Assembly: GCF_004348825.1 (NCBI RefSeq) | Contig: NZ_SMJU01000004.1 | Coordinates: 264,759 to 328,758 of the forward strand | Origin: Arundinibacter roseus | GTDB lineage: Bacteria; Bacteroidota; Bacteroidia; Cytophagales; Spirosomataceae | Reading direction: 5' to 3' | Length of the DNA: 64,000 nucleotides | Shown: piece after piece, positions 8,969 to 16,621 of the stretch | How positions within the stretch are numbered: the first letter of the stretch is position 1 | How the letters are laid out: each line of letters begins with the position of its first letter | Position numbers and translations under genes: made by a program | The notes under the pieces: generated by a model | What the model was told of the DNA's origin: nothing | What the model saw: the letters and a program-made list of their open reading frames with translations, nothing else | Database searches by the model: none

Positions 8969-9514
8969 TTAGATTCCTTTGAGGCGGGCGGCCATTAATA
9001 TGGCGCTAACAGAAAGCGAATCCGTGATTTCGGACCGCATCACCATGTCAACAGCTTCTGACAAGGGTATTTTTCTAAGTTGCAGTTCTTCGGTTTCCTC
9101 AGGTTCCTGTTCAAATTGACTCAACTCTTCTGCAATGTATAAGAACCCTTCCTCATCGGTCGCTGAATTTGAGGTATGAATTCGGGCCAAAAAAGTCCAC
9201 TTTTCGGCTACCAGTCCCGTTTCTTCTTTTAATTCACGTTTAGCCGCTTCCAGCGGTAATTCATTAAGCGGTCCGCCGCCTTCGGGAATTTCCCAGGAGT
9301 ACTCATTAAGCGCATAACGGAATTGACCAACGAGATAAATGTTATTTTCCTGATCCAAAGGAAGTACACCGATTGCCTTATTTTTAAAACTAACTACTCC
9401 ATAAATACCTTCTTTCCCGGCTGGATTCAGGACGTCGCGGTGATGAATCTTTAACCATGGATTTTCGTATACAACTTTATCGGTCAAGGTTTTCCAGTTA
9501 TTTTCGGTACTCAT
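8969..9514 (-). CDS. Nudix hydrolase, ADP-ribose pyrophosphatase type
   Basis: The 181-residue product has a complete Nudix box (G-x5-E-x7-REL-x-EETGL: GGGPLNE...RELKEETGL, about residues 73-95). The flanking sequence (WEIPEGG; later EEGFLYIAEELSQFE) resembles ADP-ribose/NDP-sugar pyrophosphatases. It hydrolyses nucleoside diphosphates linked to another moiety; the exact substrate is unknown. It is the first gene of a pair with the LysE-type exporter and divergent from the CDF transporter. Confidence 0.87.
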   Translation of the reverse strand: MSTENNWKTLTDKVVYENPWLKIHHRDVLNPAGKEGIYGVVSFKNKAIGVLPLDQENNIYLVGQFRYALNEYSWEIPEGGGPLNELPLEAAKRELKEETGLVAEKWTFLARIHTSNSATDEEGFLYIAEELSQFEQEPEETEELQLRKIPLSEAVDMVMRSEITDSLSVSAILMAARLKGI

Positions 9515-9554
9515 AGGAGAAGATAGTTAATGAATTTTCTTAATTTAATCTTAG

Positions 9555-9562
9555 TAACTTTG
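9555..9562 (+). promoter_or_regulatory. -7 element (TAACTTTG) upstream of the CDF transporter
   Basis: This is a perfect TAnnTTTG match 23 bp before the ATG at 9586. I found no good -33 TTG at the usual spacing. Confidence 0.45.
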
Positions 9563-9585
9563 TTGCAAAAGGAATTCCTTTGAAG

Positions 9586-10593
9586 ATGCAAATAAACCAA
9601 AATAAGCGTAAAATTCGTCTGATTCTGCTTTCTTTCCTGATGAGTATTATCTTGTCGGGCATCAAATTTTTTGCTTATTTCCTTACCCACTCCAACGCGA
9701 TCCTGAGCGATGCGCTCGAATCCATCATCAACATTTTTGCCAGCGGCTTTGCGCTTTACAGCGTCCGGTTGGCGGCTATGCCCAAGGACAGTAACCATCC
9801 CTATGGCCACGGCAAGGTAGAATTTTTCTCGGCAGGTTTTGAAGGTGCGCTCATCATCATTGCATCCTTCATCATTGGGTACGGAGCCGTTTTGCGCCTG
9901 CTTGATCCGGCACCTTTATCCAATTTGTCCAGCGGTTCGGGGCTTATCGTTCTGACAGTTATCCTTAATACTGCTTTGGGTTTTATTCTAATTCGCGAAG
10001 GACGCTCATTAAATTCACTTGCCTTAACCGCCGATGGCAAGCACCTGCTATCCGACAGTATGAGCAGCGTATTGCTCCTGCTAAGTATCGGACTTGTGTT
10101 GATTACCGGGAAAGTTTGGATTGATAGCGTGGCTTCACTTGTTTTCGGAGCTTTGATTGCCTACAACGGGTATCAGTTACTTCGTTCATCCGTTGCCGGA
10201 TTGATGGATGAAAGCGACCTTACCCTGATGAAAAAAGTGGTGGATACCATTGAAACCCATAAAAATGAAAACTGGATTGACGTGCATAATTTACGCGTAC
10301 AGCAATACGGTTCTGATTTACACGTAGATTGTCACCTTACATTGCCCTACTATTGGCCGTTGCAGCAGGCTCACGATGCAGTTCATGAGTTTGAAGATGC
10401 CCTGAAAGCAAGTCATGCCGGTGAAATGGAAATTTTTGTTCATGCCGACCCATGTTTGCCTCAATGCTGTTACTTTTGCCGGGTGAACAATTGCCCGGTA
10501 CGTCAGCATGATTTCCAGCTGGATTTGGTGTGGGACGTGGAGAATCTGGCAAAAAATCAAAAACTTTTTAATGAAGTAAAGATTTCCACCTGA
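9586..10593 (+). CDS. Cation diffusion facilitator family transporter
   Basis: The 335-residue product shows the CDF architecture. Several TM helices make up about residues 10-200, with the metal-site pattern [15 protein letters not shown] in one helix and HxxxD-type [15 protein letters not shown] in another, plus [17 protein letters not shown] between helices. A cytoplasmic C-terminal domain with His/Cys residues ([25 protein letters not shown]) follows. It exports divalent metals such as Zn or Fe/Mn by proton antiport. The terminal Cys-rich stretch is notable and may bind metal. ATG 9586 was chosen over a TTG two codons upstream. Confidence 0.9.
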   Translation: MQINQNKRKIRLILLSFLMSIILSGIKFFAYFLTHSNAILSDALESIINIFASGFALYSVRLAAMPKDSNHPYGHGKVEFFSAGFEGALIIIASFIIGYGAVLRLLDPAPLSNLSSGSGLIVLTVILNTALGFILIREGRSLNSLALTADGKHLLSDSMSSVLLLLSIGLVLITGKVWIDSVASLVFGALIAYNGYQLLRSSVAGLMDESDLTLMKKVVDTIETHKNENWIDVHNLRVQQYGSDLHVDCHLTLPYYWPLQQAHDAVHEFEDALKASHAGEMEIFVHADPCLPQCCYFCRVNNCPVRQHDFQLDLVWDVENLAKNQKLFNEVKIST

Positions 10594-10673
10594 TTCATTC
10601 AGACGAAAACTTTAAATTTTATTTTACTTATTCCGTTTTCCCTTATCTTTTTACCTATCATAACCTCTACAAC

Positions 10674-11603
10674 ATGTCTCAATCAAGAAGAGATTTTATC
10701 AAGAAGCTCGGCCTCGGCGCCATTGCTTCGACAACACTTACAGATTTGCTGGCCGAATCTGCCAAAAAGAAATTATTTTTTGATATTTCACTCGCCGAGT
10801 GGTCGTTGCACAAGGCATTGTTTGCCAAGAAAATCACAAACCTGGATTTCCCTGAACTGGCACGGAAAGAATTTGGTATCGAAATCGTAGAATATGTGAA
10901 TCAGTTTTTTAAGGATAAAGCGCAGGATACGAATTACCTGAACGAACTTCTGAAACGGTGTAAAGACAATGGCATCAAAAACCATTTGATTATGATTGAC
11001 GGAGAAGGTGGTTTAGGCGAACTAGATAATGCGACCCGTAACAAAGCCGTAGAGAATCACTACAAATGGGTAGAAGCAGCCAAATATCTTGGCTGTAAAA
11101 CCATCCGCGTCAATGCATTCGGCAAAGGAACTGCGGAAGAAGTAGCAGCAGCGGCTGTGGATGGTCTTGGTAAATTGGGTGAATATGCAGCCAAGGAAAA
11201 GATAAATGTGATCGTTGAAAATCACGGCGGCTATTCTTCGGATGGAAAATGGCTGAGCGGAGTGATGAAGCAAGTCGGACAGAAAAACGTCGGAACTTTG
11301 CCTGATTTTGGCAACTTCTGCATTGAACGCAAGCCACGTTCGTTTGAATGCGAAAAATCATATGACCGCTACCTCGGCACCAAAGAACTCATGCCTTTTG
11401 CCAAAGGGGTTAGTGCCAAGTCATATGATTTTGATGAAAATGGGAATGTCATTGAAACTGATTACCTGCAAATCATGAAAATCGTGAAAGAAAGCGGTTT
11501 CAAAGGAATTGTGGGAATTGAATATGAAGGGAGCAAAGTGGACGAATACGAGGGAATCAAGAAAACCAAAGCCTTACTCGAACGCGTAGGCGCTCAGGTG
11601 TAA
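10674..11603 (+). CDS. Tat-exported sugar phosphate isomerase/epimerase-like TIM-barrel protein
   Basis: The 309-residue product starts with a twin-arginine signal ([19 protein letters not shown]) and continues as an AP-endonuclease-2/xylose isomerase-like TIM barrel. Conserved metal-site-type segments are [27 protein letters not shown] and [10 protein letters not shown]. Such exported proteins are abundant in Cytophagales and are presumed to act on sugars or inositol derivatives in the periplasm, but specific activities are rarely known. It is monocistronic, with a strong terminator directly after it. Confidence 0.82.
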   Translation: MSQSRRDFIKKLGLGAIASTTLTDLLAESAKKKLFFDISLAEWSLHKALFAKKITNLDFPELARKEFGIEIVEYVNQFFKDKAQDTNYLNELLKRCKDNGIKNHLIMIDGEGGLGELDNATRNKAVENHYKWVEAAKYLGCKTIRVNAFGKGTAEEVAAAAVDGLGKLGEYAAKEKINVIVENHGGYSSDGKWLSGVMKQVGQKNVGTLPDFGNFCIERKPRSFECEKSYDRYLGTKELMPFAKGVSAKSYDFDENGNVIETDYLQIMKIVKESGFKGIVGIEYEGSKVDEYEGIKKTKALLERVGAQV

Positions 11604-11617
11604 ATCCGATTCTATAT

Positions 11618-11658
11618 AAAAATAGCGGAACGTGGCTTCTCCACGTTCCGCTATTTTT
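11618..11658 (+). terminator. Bidirectional terminator between TIM-barrel gene and SDR gene
   Basis: An 18-bp perfect stem (core AGCGGAACGTGG/CCACGTTCCGCT) with a 5-nt loop is flanked by A and T runs. It serves two convergent transcripts. Confidence 0.9.
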
Positions 11659-11674
11659 ATGTTTGTGCAAAAAA

Positions 11675-12382
11675 TTATTTCAATTTTCCCAAACCACCAT
11701 CCACTCCCAGGACCTGCCCGGTAATCCAGCTCGCTTCGTTACTTAAAAGAAAAACGGCGGCGGAAGCTATATCCTGCGGATCGCCAATGCGGCCCAACGG
11801 ATGCCGCTTGGCCGATGCTTCACGCTTATCATCTGAGGCCAGCAATTTACCCGCAAGCGGTGTGTCGGTCAGCGACGGGGCCACGACATTAAACCGGATT
11901 CCCGAATCGGCGTACTCTGCCGAAAGGGCTACTGACAAACCTTCCAGTGCACTTTTGGACACCGAAACAGAGGCATGAAAACTCAGTCCGGTGGATGCAG
12001 CCACGCTGCTAAAAAACACAACGCCAGCTCCCTGCGCCTTTTTAAGCCGATTGATAACAGCCTGCAAAACAAACACTGCGCCTAAGGTATTAATCTGAAA
12101 ATCATCCGAAAAATCCTTCACACTCAACCGATTAAACGGTTTGAGATTAATCGTTCCGGGACAATAAACCAAACCATCCAATACAGCAGGCAACGAATCA
12201 AAGGCCGCAGAATCGGGTTGGGTAGCGTCCCACGGAACAAACGTTACGTCCAAATCAGGTTTGGATCTTCCTGCCACAAATACAATGGCTCCTTCGGCCA
12301 GCAAGTGAGTAGCAATGGCGTGGCCAATACCTGTACTTGCCCCAATAATCAGGATATTTTTTTGTTCAAATCGCTTTGACAT
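11675..12382 (-). CDS. Atypical short-chain dehydrogenase/reductase
   Basis: The 235-residue Rossmann protein has the SDR cofactor motif GASTGIGHAIA (residues 14-24), the NTLGAV segment, a catalytic-type Ser in VVFFSSVAAS and a C-terminal SWITGQVLGVDGG. The canonical YxxxK is VSVSK: Lys is retained but Tyr is Val, in the context FHASVSVSKSALEGL. This resembles an SDR subgroup with FHASxxxxK. It is the last gene of the queD-folE operon, 31 bp after folE, so a pterin-related reductase (sepiapterin/dihydromonapterin reductase-like) is a reasonable guess, but the sequence alone does not prove it. Confidence 0.8.
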   Translation of the reverse strand: MSKRFEQKNILIIGASTGIGHAIATHLLAEGAIVFVAGRSKPDLDVTFVPWDATQPDSAAFDSLPAVLDGLVYCPGTINLKPFNRLSVKDFSDDFQINTLGAVFVLQAVINRLKKAQGAGVVFFSSVAASTGLSFHASVSVSKSALEGLSVALSAEYADSGIRFNVVAPSLTDTPLAGKLLASDDKREASAKRHPLGRIGDPQDIASAAVFLLSNEASWITGQVLGVDGGLGKLK

Positions 12383-12413
12383 AACTACTTAGCATTTAGG
12401 GATTAGGTAAAAA

Positions 12414-13082
12414 TCACATCCCCAAATAACTCAGGAATTCACGTCTTGTTGCTTCCTTTTCAAATTTACCACCATAGTAGGACGTAATTGTGGAGCTTCC
12501 GGTATCCTGCACGCCCCGCGAATGTACGCACATGTGCTGCGCATCAATAACTACGGCCACATCTTCGGTCTTCAAAACTTCCTTCAATTCATTGGCAATT
12601 TGAACCGTAAGGCGTTCCTGTACCTGCGGACGTTTGGAATAATGATGCACAATACGGTTCAACTTTGAGAGGCCAATCACTTTTCCACTTGAAATATACG
12701 CCACGTGCGCTTTGCCATGAATGGGTACAAAGTGATGTTCACAGTTAGAAAAGACCGTTATGTCTTTCTCCACAAGCATCTGATCGTATTTATATTTATT
12801 GTCAAAAAGAGTAATAGACGGTTTATTCTCAGGATTCATACCGCTAAAAATCTCCTTTACGTACATTTTGGCCACGCGTCTCGGTGTACCTTTCAGGCTG
12901 TCGTCGGTCAAATCGAGGCCCATAATTTCCATAATATGCCGGAAATGCTTTTCAATTAACTCTATTTTGAGATCATCGTCCATCTCAAACGCATCTACCC
13001 GCAAAGGGGTGTCATAGGAAGTAAGGATATGATCGTGCCCGTTTTCGTCCATATTTTCTTCGGAAAAGGAGGTTTCAGCCAT
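12414..13082 (-). CDS. folE: GTP cyclohydrolase I
   Basis: The roughly 222-residue product has the type I GTP cyclohydrolase core: DSLKGTPRRVAKMYVKEIF, the zinc ligand region NCEHHFVPIHGKAHVAYI, GLSKLNRIVHHYSKRPQVQERLT and DAQHMCVHSRGVQ. It converts GTP to dihydroneopterin triphosphate, the entry to folate, queuosine and biopterin-like pathways. I chose the ATG at 13082, which overlaps the stop of queD (ATGGCTGA). An in-frame ATG at 13118 would extend it 12 residues into queD. Coupled translation with queD is likely. Confidence 0.93.
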   Translation of the reverse strand: MAETSFSEENMDENGHDHILTSYDTPLRVDAFEMDDDLKIELIEKHFRHIMEIMGLDLTDDSLKGTPRRVAKMYVKEIFSGMNPENKPSITLFDNKYKYDQMLVEKDITVFSNCEHHFVPIHGKAHVAYISSGKVIGLSKLNRIVHHYSKRPQVQERLTVQIANELKEVLKTEDVAVVIDAQHMCVHSRGVQDTGSSTITSYYGGKFEKEATRREFLSYLGM

Positions 13083-13497
13083 GGGTTGGGTATTCAACAA
13101 AATTCCGTTCGGTTTCATAGAGTCGTATTTTCAAATCTAAATTGGTACTAATTTCTTTTCTTAACAAATTGTAAATGACAATAGCGATGTTCTCGGCAGA
13201 CGGATTTAAATCCTTAAACTCCTCTGTATCAAGATTTAAATTTTTATGATCAAATTTGTCGGTTATATGTTCGCGGATCAAATCGCCCAGAACTTTCATA
13301 TCAAACACATAGCCTGTTTCCGGATCAACCTCTCCCGTTAACTGAACAATCAGATCGTAATTGTGGCCGTGGTAGTTGTAATTATTACACTTGCCATACA
13401 CACGTTCGTTCTTATCATCAGACCAATTTGGATTGTGAAGGCGATGCGCAGCATTAAAATGTTCCTTTCGAAACACTGATACCCGTGGTAAAATCAT
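13075..13497 (-). CDS. queD: 6-pyruvoyl/6-carboxytetrahydropterin synthase family protein
   Basis: The 140-residue product has the zinc-binding histidines in FNAAHRLHNP and YHGHNYDL, and the catalytic-type Cys in YGKCNNYNYHGHNY. The GKCNN-N-HGHNY arrangement is closer to pyruvoyl-tetrahydropterin synthase than to short E. coli QueD. The substrate is the folE product, and either queuosine precursor or biopterin-type synthesis is possible. It is first in the operon queD-folE-SDR. The symbol follows the common automatic naming and should be read as family-level. Confidence 0.85.
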   Translation of the reverse strand: MILPRVSVFRKEHFNAAHRLHNPNWSDDKNERVYGKCNNYNYHGHNYDLIVQLTGEVDPETGYVFDMKVLGDLIREHITDKFDHKNLNLDTEEFKDLNPSAENIAIVIYNLLRKEISTNLDLKIRLYETERNFVEYPTHG

Positions 13498-13823
13498 GGA
13501 TCAATTGATTGAATAGAATAAATGGCTTAAATGTCGTTACAAAGTTTGTGTACAACACATTCGAGGCCTTCGTATCCGTACGTTGCAGACACGTTGGTAT
13601 ATAAATGCACAGTATTAACGGGTGGAGGGAAAGTTTTGTTCAGGCATTTAAGTAAAAGATTAAACAAAACAGTCAATTTTCCCTGACCCTATTCCTTAAA
13701 TCCTTACTGGTTAAGCAGTTAGAGTTTCACTTTTTTCGGGGATGAATTATTAATAAAAAAAATTAATATTCAGGCAATAACTACTATTTTGCGGGTTCTA
13801 ATCTCTGATCCTTTTCTGCCCGA
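13498..13823. other. Divergent intergenic region, queD / GH109-like gene
   Basis: 326 bp with no convincing ORF or RNA gene. It should hold the two divergent promoters. CTATTTTGC, about 28 bp before the ATG at 13824, resembles a -7 element with one base missing. Nothing else recognisable was seen. Confidence 0.5.
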
Positions 13824-15176
13824 ATGAACCGAAGAAACTTTCTCCAAAAAGCAAGTCTTGCAACCTCCGCCGGAGCTGTTTTGCCATCCCTGAAATTTAA
13901 AAACCCGGTCGTCGCCGACAAAGTTCGTTTGGGCTTTATCGGGGTGGGTATGCGGGGCCGCAATCACGTCGAACAGGCCCTTTACCGCTCCGATGTAGAA
14001 ATCACGGCAATCTGCGACATTGATCCGCTTTCCGTGCAGGAAACACTCTCCATGATAAGCAAAGCTGGCAGAAAAGCTCCTGCCGTCTACTCTACCGGGA
14101 ATGAAGATTTTCTGAATATGGTGAAGCGCGACGACCTCGACGGTATTGTGATTGCAACCCCCTGGGAGTGGCACGTGCCAATGGCCGTAGCATCCATGAA
14201 AGCCGGAAAATATACAGCCGTGGAAGTTTCGGCAACCGTTACGCTGGAAGAATCCTGGGAACTTGTCGATACCTTTGAAGAAACGGGCTCGCACTGCATG
14301 ATTCTTGAAAATGTTTGTTACCGCCGCGACGTAATGGCCGTTTTGAACATGATCCGTAAAGGAATGTTTGGGGAAATGATCTATACGCATTGCGGCTATC
14401 AGCACGATTTGCGTGAGGTAAAATTCAATAACGGAACACAAGCGTACGGCGGCGGTGTCGAATTTGGCCCAAAGGGTTTTTCGGAAGCAAAATGGCGAAC
14501 CCAGCATTCCATTGATCGGAATGGAGATATTTATCCAACGCACGGCCTTGGCCCCGTTGCGCATTGGCTGGACATCAATCGGGGCAATCGTTTTACGTAT
14601 CTGACTTCTACGGCCACCAAAGCACGAGGTTTACATAATCACATTGTCGCCGAAGGCGGGCCCGACCATCCGAATGCGCAGGTAAAATTCAAACTTGGTG
14701 ATGTCATTACGACGGTCATTCAGTGTATCAATGGTGAAAATATCGTCCTAATTCATGATACTAATTTACCACGCCCCTATTCTTTGGGCTTTCGTGCACA
14801 GGGTACCGAGGGGGTTTGGATGGATGATGGCGATGTGATTTACCTGCAAAAAGAAACCCAAAAGAAACATTCCTGGGAGCCTGCCGCTCCGTACCTCACC
14901 GAGCACGATCATCCACTTTGGAAAAATTTTGAAAAAGATGCCGAAAGTGCCGGCCACGGCGGCATCGACTATTTTGTCATTCGAGGATTTATTGAAGCCA
15001 TCAAACGCAAAACCCCTCCCCCAATCGACGTTTATGATGCAGCCGTATGGAGTGCGATCAGCCCGCTTTCGGAGCAGTCTATTGCCCGGGGAAGTTCTCC
15101 TGTCGAAATCCCGGATTTTACCCGTGGCAAATGGAAAACCAACAAACGAATTTTTGGGCTTAATGATCAGTTTTAA
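13824..15176 (+). CDS. Exported Gfo/Idh/MocA oxidoreductase, GH109-like
   Basis: The 450-residue product has a Tat-type leader (NRRNFLQKASLATSAGAVL), then an NAD-binding Rossmann domain (RLGFIGVGMRGRNHVEQAL, about residues 35-55) and the substrate domain. The strings HSIDRNGDIYPTHGLGPVA and HWLDINRGNRFTYL match GH109 enzymes, which cleave alpha-N-acetylgalactosaminides by an NAD-dependent redox mechanism. ENVCYRRDVMAVLNM is also typical. Periplasmic or outer-face action on glycans is inferred from the leader. The FucP-like sugar transporter 65 bp downstream suggests that released sugar is imported. Confidence 0.85.
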   Translation: MNRRNFLQKASLATSAGAVLPSLKFKNPVVADKVRLGFIGVGMRGRNHVEQALYRSDVEITAICDIDPLSVQETLSMISKAGRKAPAVYSTGNEDFLNMVKRDDLDGIVIATPWEWHVPMAVASMKAGKYTAVEVSATVTLEESWELVDTFEETGSHCMILENVCYRRDVMAVLNMIRKGMFGEMIYTHCGYQHDLREVKFNNGTQAYGGGVEFGPKGFSEAKWRTQHSIDRNGDIYPTHGLGPVAHWLDINRGNRFTYLTSTATKARGLHNHIVAEGGPDHPNAQVKFKLGDVITTVIQCINGENIVLIHDTNLPRPYSLGFRAQGTEGVWMDDGDVIYLQKETQKKHSWEPAAPYLTEHDHPLWKNFEKDAESAGHGGIDYFVIRGFIEAIKRKTPPPIDVYDAAVWSAISPLSEQSIARGSSPVEIPDFTRGKWKTNKRIFGLNDQF

Positions 15177-15241
15177 TTAACGTATTTTACTCATAATCAT
15201 CACCTTTTACTCTTCCTAACCAAATTAATCTAAATTATACA

Positions 15242-16468
15242 ATGACTCAAAAGAAAGAAAATTACCTGGGCCCACTCGTCATTATTGGTGTTCTTTTTTT
15301 TATTCTAGGCTTTGTTACCTGGGTAAATGGCACGCTCATCACCTTTTTCAAAAAGGCATTCAATCTTGATAATGCGACTTCGTACCTTGTTACGTTTGCC
15401 TTCTTTATATCGTATACCTTGATGGCGATCCCGTCATCGGTGGTTTTAAAAAAGGTAGGTTTCAAAAATGGCATGTCTGTTGGTCTACTGGTGATGGCCG
15501 TAGGTACAATCATTTTTATTCCTGCTGCCAAAATGGCGTCTTATTCGTTATTCCTCGTAGGTCTTTTTGGCATTGGAATTGGCCTTACAATCCTGCAAAC
15601 GGCGATTAATCCGTATGTAACAATCCTAGGTCCCCGCGAAAGTGCTGCCGCTCGAATCAGTTTCATGGGTATTGCCAATAAAGGCGCAGGCATTATCAGT
15701 CAGGTAGTATTTGGTGGTCTTTTGCTTGCAGGAACCACCAACACAACACAGGCCGAAGAATTGGATAAAGTCGTGGGACCATACCTTACGCTTACGGCTA
15801 TTTTGGTAGGTTTGGCTTTATTGATCCGAATGACCAAAGGACTACCGGAAGTTGAAGAGGAAGAAGAGGAAATTATTACCACCGGCGACACGCTTTCCGT
15901 TTCAAAAACCAGTATTTTTCAATTTCCCAACCTGATTTTGGGAGTTATTTCGCTGTTTTGCTACGTAGGAGTCGAGGTAATTGCCGGAGACACAATCATC
16001 AGCTACGGAGTTTCACTGGGCTTTCCCGAAGAAGATGCCCGGCTCTTTGGCACCTACACGCTTGTAGCCATGATGGTTGGCTATGTGATGGGTATCGTCC
16101 TGATTCCCAAGTTTGTATCTCAGCAAGTTTGGTTAAAGTATTCAGCACTATTTGGAATTCTCATTACCCTAATTGCCATCTTCACGACCGGATTTACCTC
16201 CGTACTTTGCATTGCCCTGCTCGGATTATCCCATGCCATTATGTGGGGGGCGATATGGCCGTTGGCGATTGACGGACTAGGCAAATTTATCAAAACCGGT
16301 GCCGCGCTACTGATTATGGGTATTTCGGGAGGCGCAATTTTGCCACTCGTCTATGGCTGGCTGGCTGATTCTATCGGAAGTACTCAGCAAGCTTACGTTA
16401 TGATGGTTCCGCTTTATTTGTTTGTGTATTACTACTCAGTTGCGGGTTATAAAAAACGTTCCTGGTAA
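15242..16468 (+). CDS. Sugar MFS transporter (FucP/GluP-like)
   Basis: The 408-residue product has about 12 hydrophobic helices. It carries hallmark motifs of the fucose/glucose-galactose:H+ symporter subfamily (FFILGFVTWVNGTLITFFKKAF, positions 20 onward; LTILQTAINPYVTILGP; SAAARISFMGIANKGAG). It imports a hexose or amino sugar across the inner membrane. Directly downstream of the GH109-like gene, it likely forms a two-gene utilisation unit. Length is normal for the family. Confidence 0.9.
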   Translation: MTQKKENYLGPLVIIGVLFFILGFVTWVNGTLITFFKKAFNLDNATSYLVTFAFFISYTLMAIPSSVVLKKVGFKNGMSVGLLVMAVGTIIFIPAAKMASYSLFLVGLFGIGIGLTILQTAINPYVTILGPRESAAARISFMGIANKGAGIISQVVFGGLLLAGTTNTTQAEELDKVVGPYLTLTAILVGLALLIRMTKGLPEVEEEEEEIITTGDTLSVSKTSIFQFPNLILGVISLFCYVGVEVIAGDTIISYGVSLGFPEEDARLFGTYTLVAMMVGYVMGIVLIPKFVSQQVWLKYSALFGILITLIAIFTTGFTSVLCIALLGLSHAIMWGAIWPLAIDGLGKFIKTGAALLIMGISGGAILPLVYGWLADSIGSTQQAYVMMVPLYLFVYYYSVAGYKKRSW

Positions 16469-16548
16469 GTATAGGGCATCAACTAATCAGAAGGTATACC
16501 TCATAAAATTTGAGCGACACGGACTGAACAATTGATTTCTTCGGATTG

Positions 16549-16584
16549 TTTGTAGGATAAAGGATTACGAATGCGGTATTTTTG
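16549..16584 (+). promoter_or_regulatory. Promoter of ispG embedded in a 12-bp inverted repeat
   Basis: The -7 element TATTTTTG (16577-16584, followed by C) and an upstream TTTG (16549-16552, spacer 24) give a plausible promoter. The arms AGGATTACGAAT (16561-16572) and ATTCGTAATCCT (16591-16602) form a perfect inverted repeat flanking the -7 element, as expected for an operator overlapping the transcription start. It could also form a hairpin RNA if transcribed from upstream, but there is no T run. Confidence 0.55.
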
Positions 16585-16621
16585 CCGAGTATTCGTAATC
16601 CTGTTCCAATACAATTTCTGC

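Noticed and set aside
14087-14299. Antisense ORFs inside the GH109-like gene (and many similar ones)
   Set aside because: They are antisense shadows of a gene with strong family motifs.
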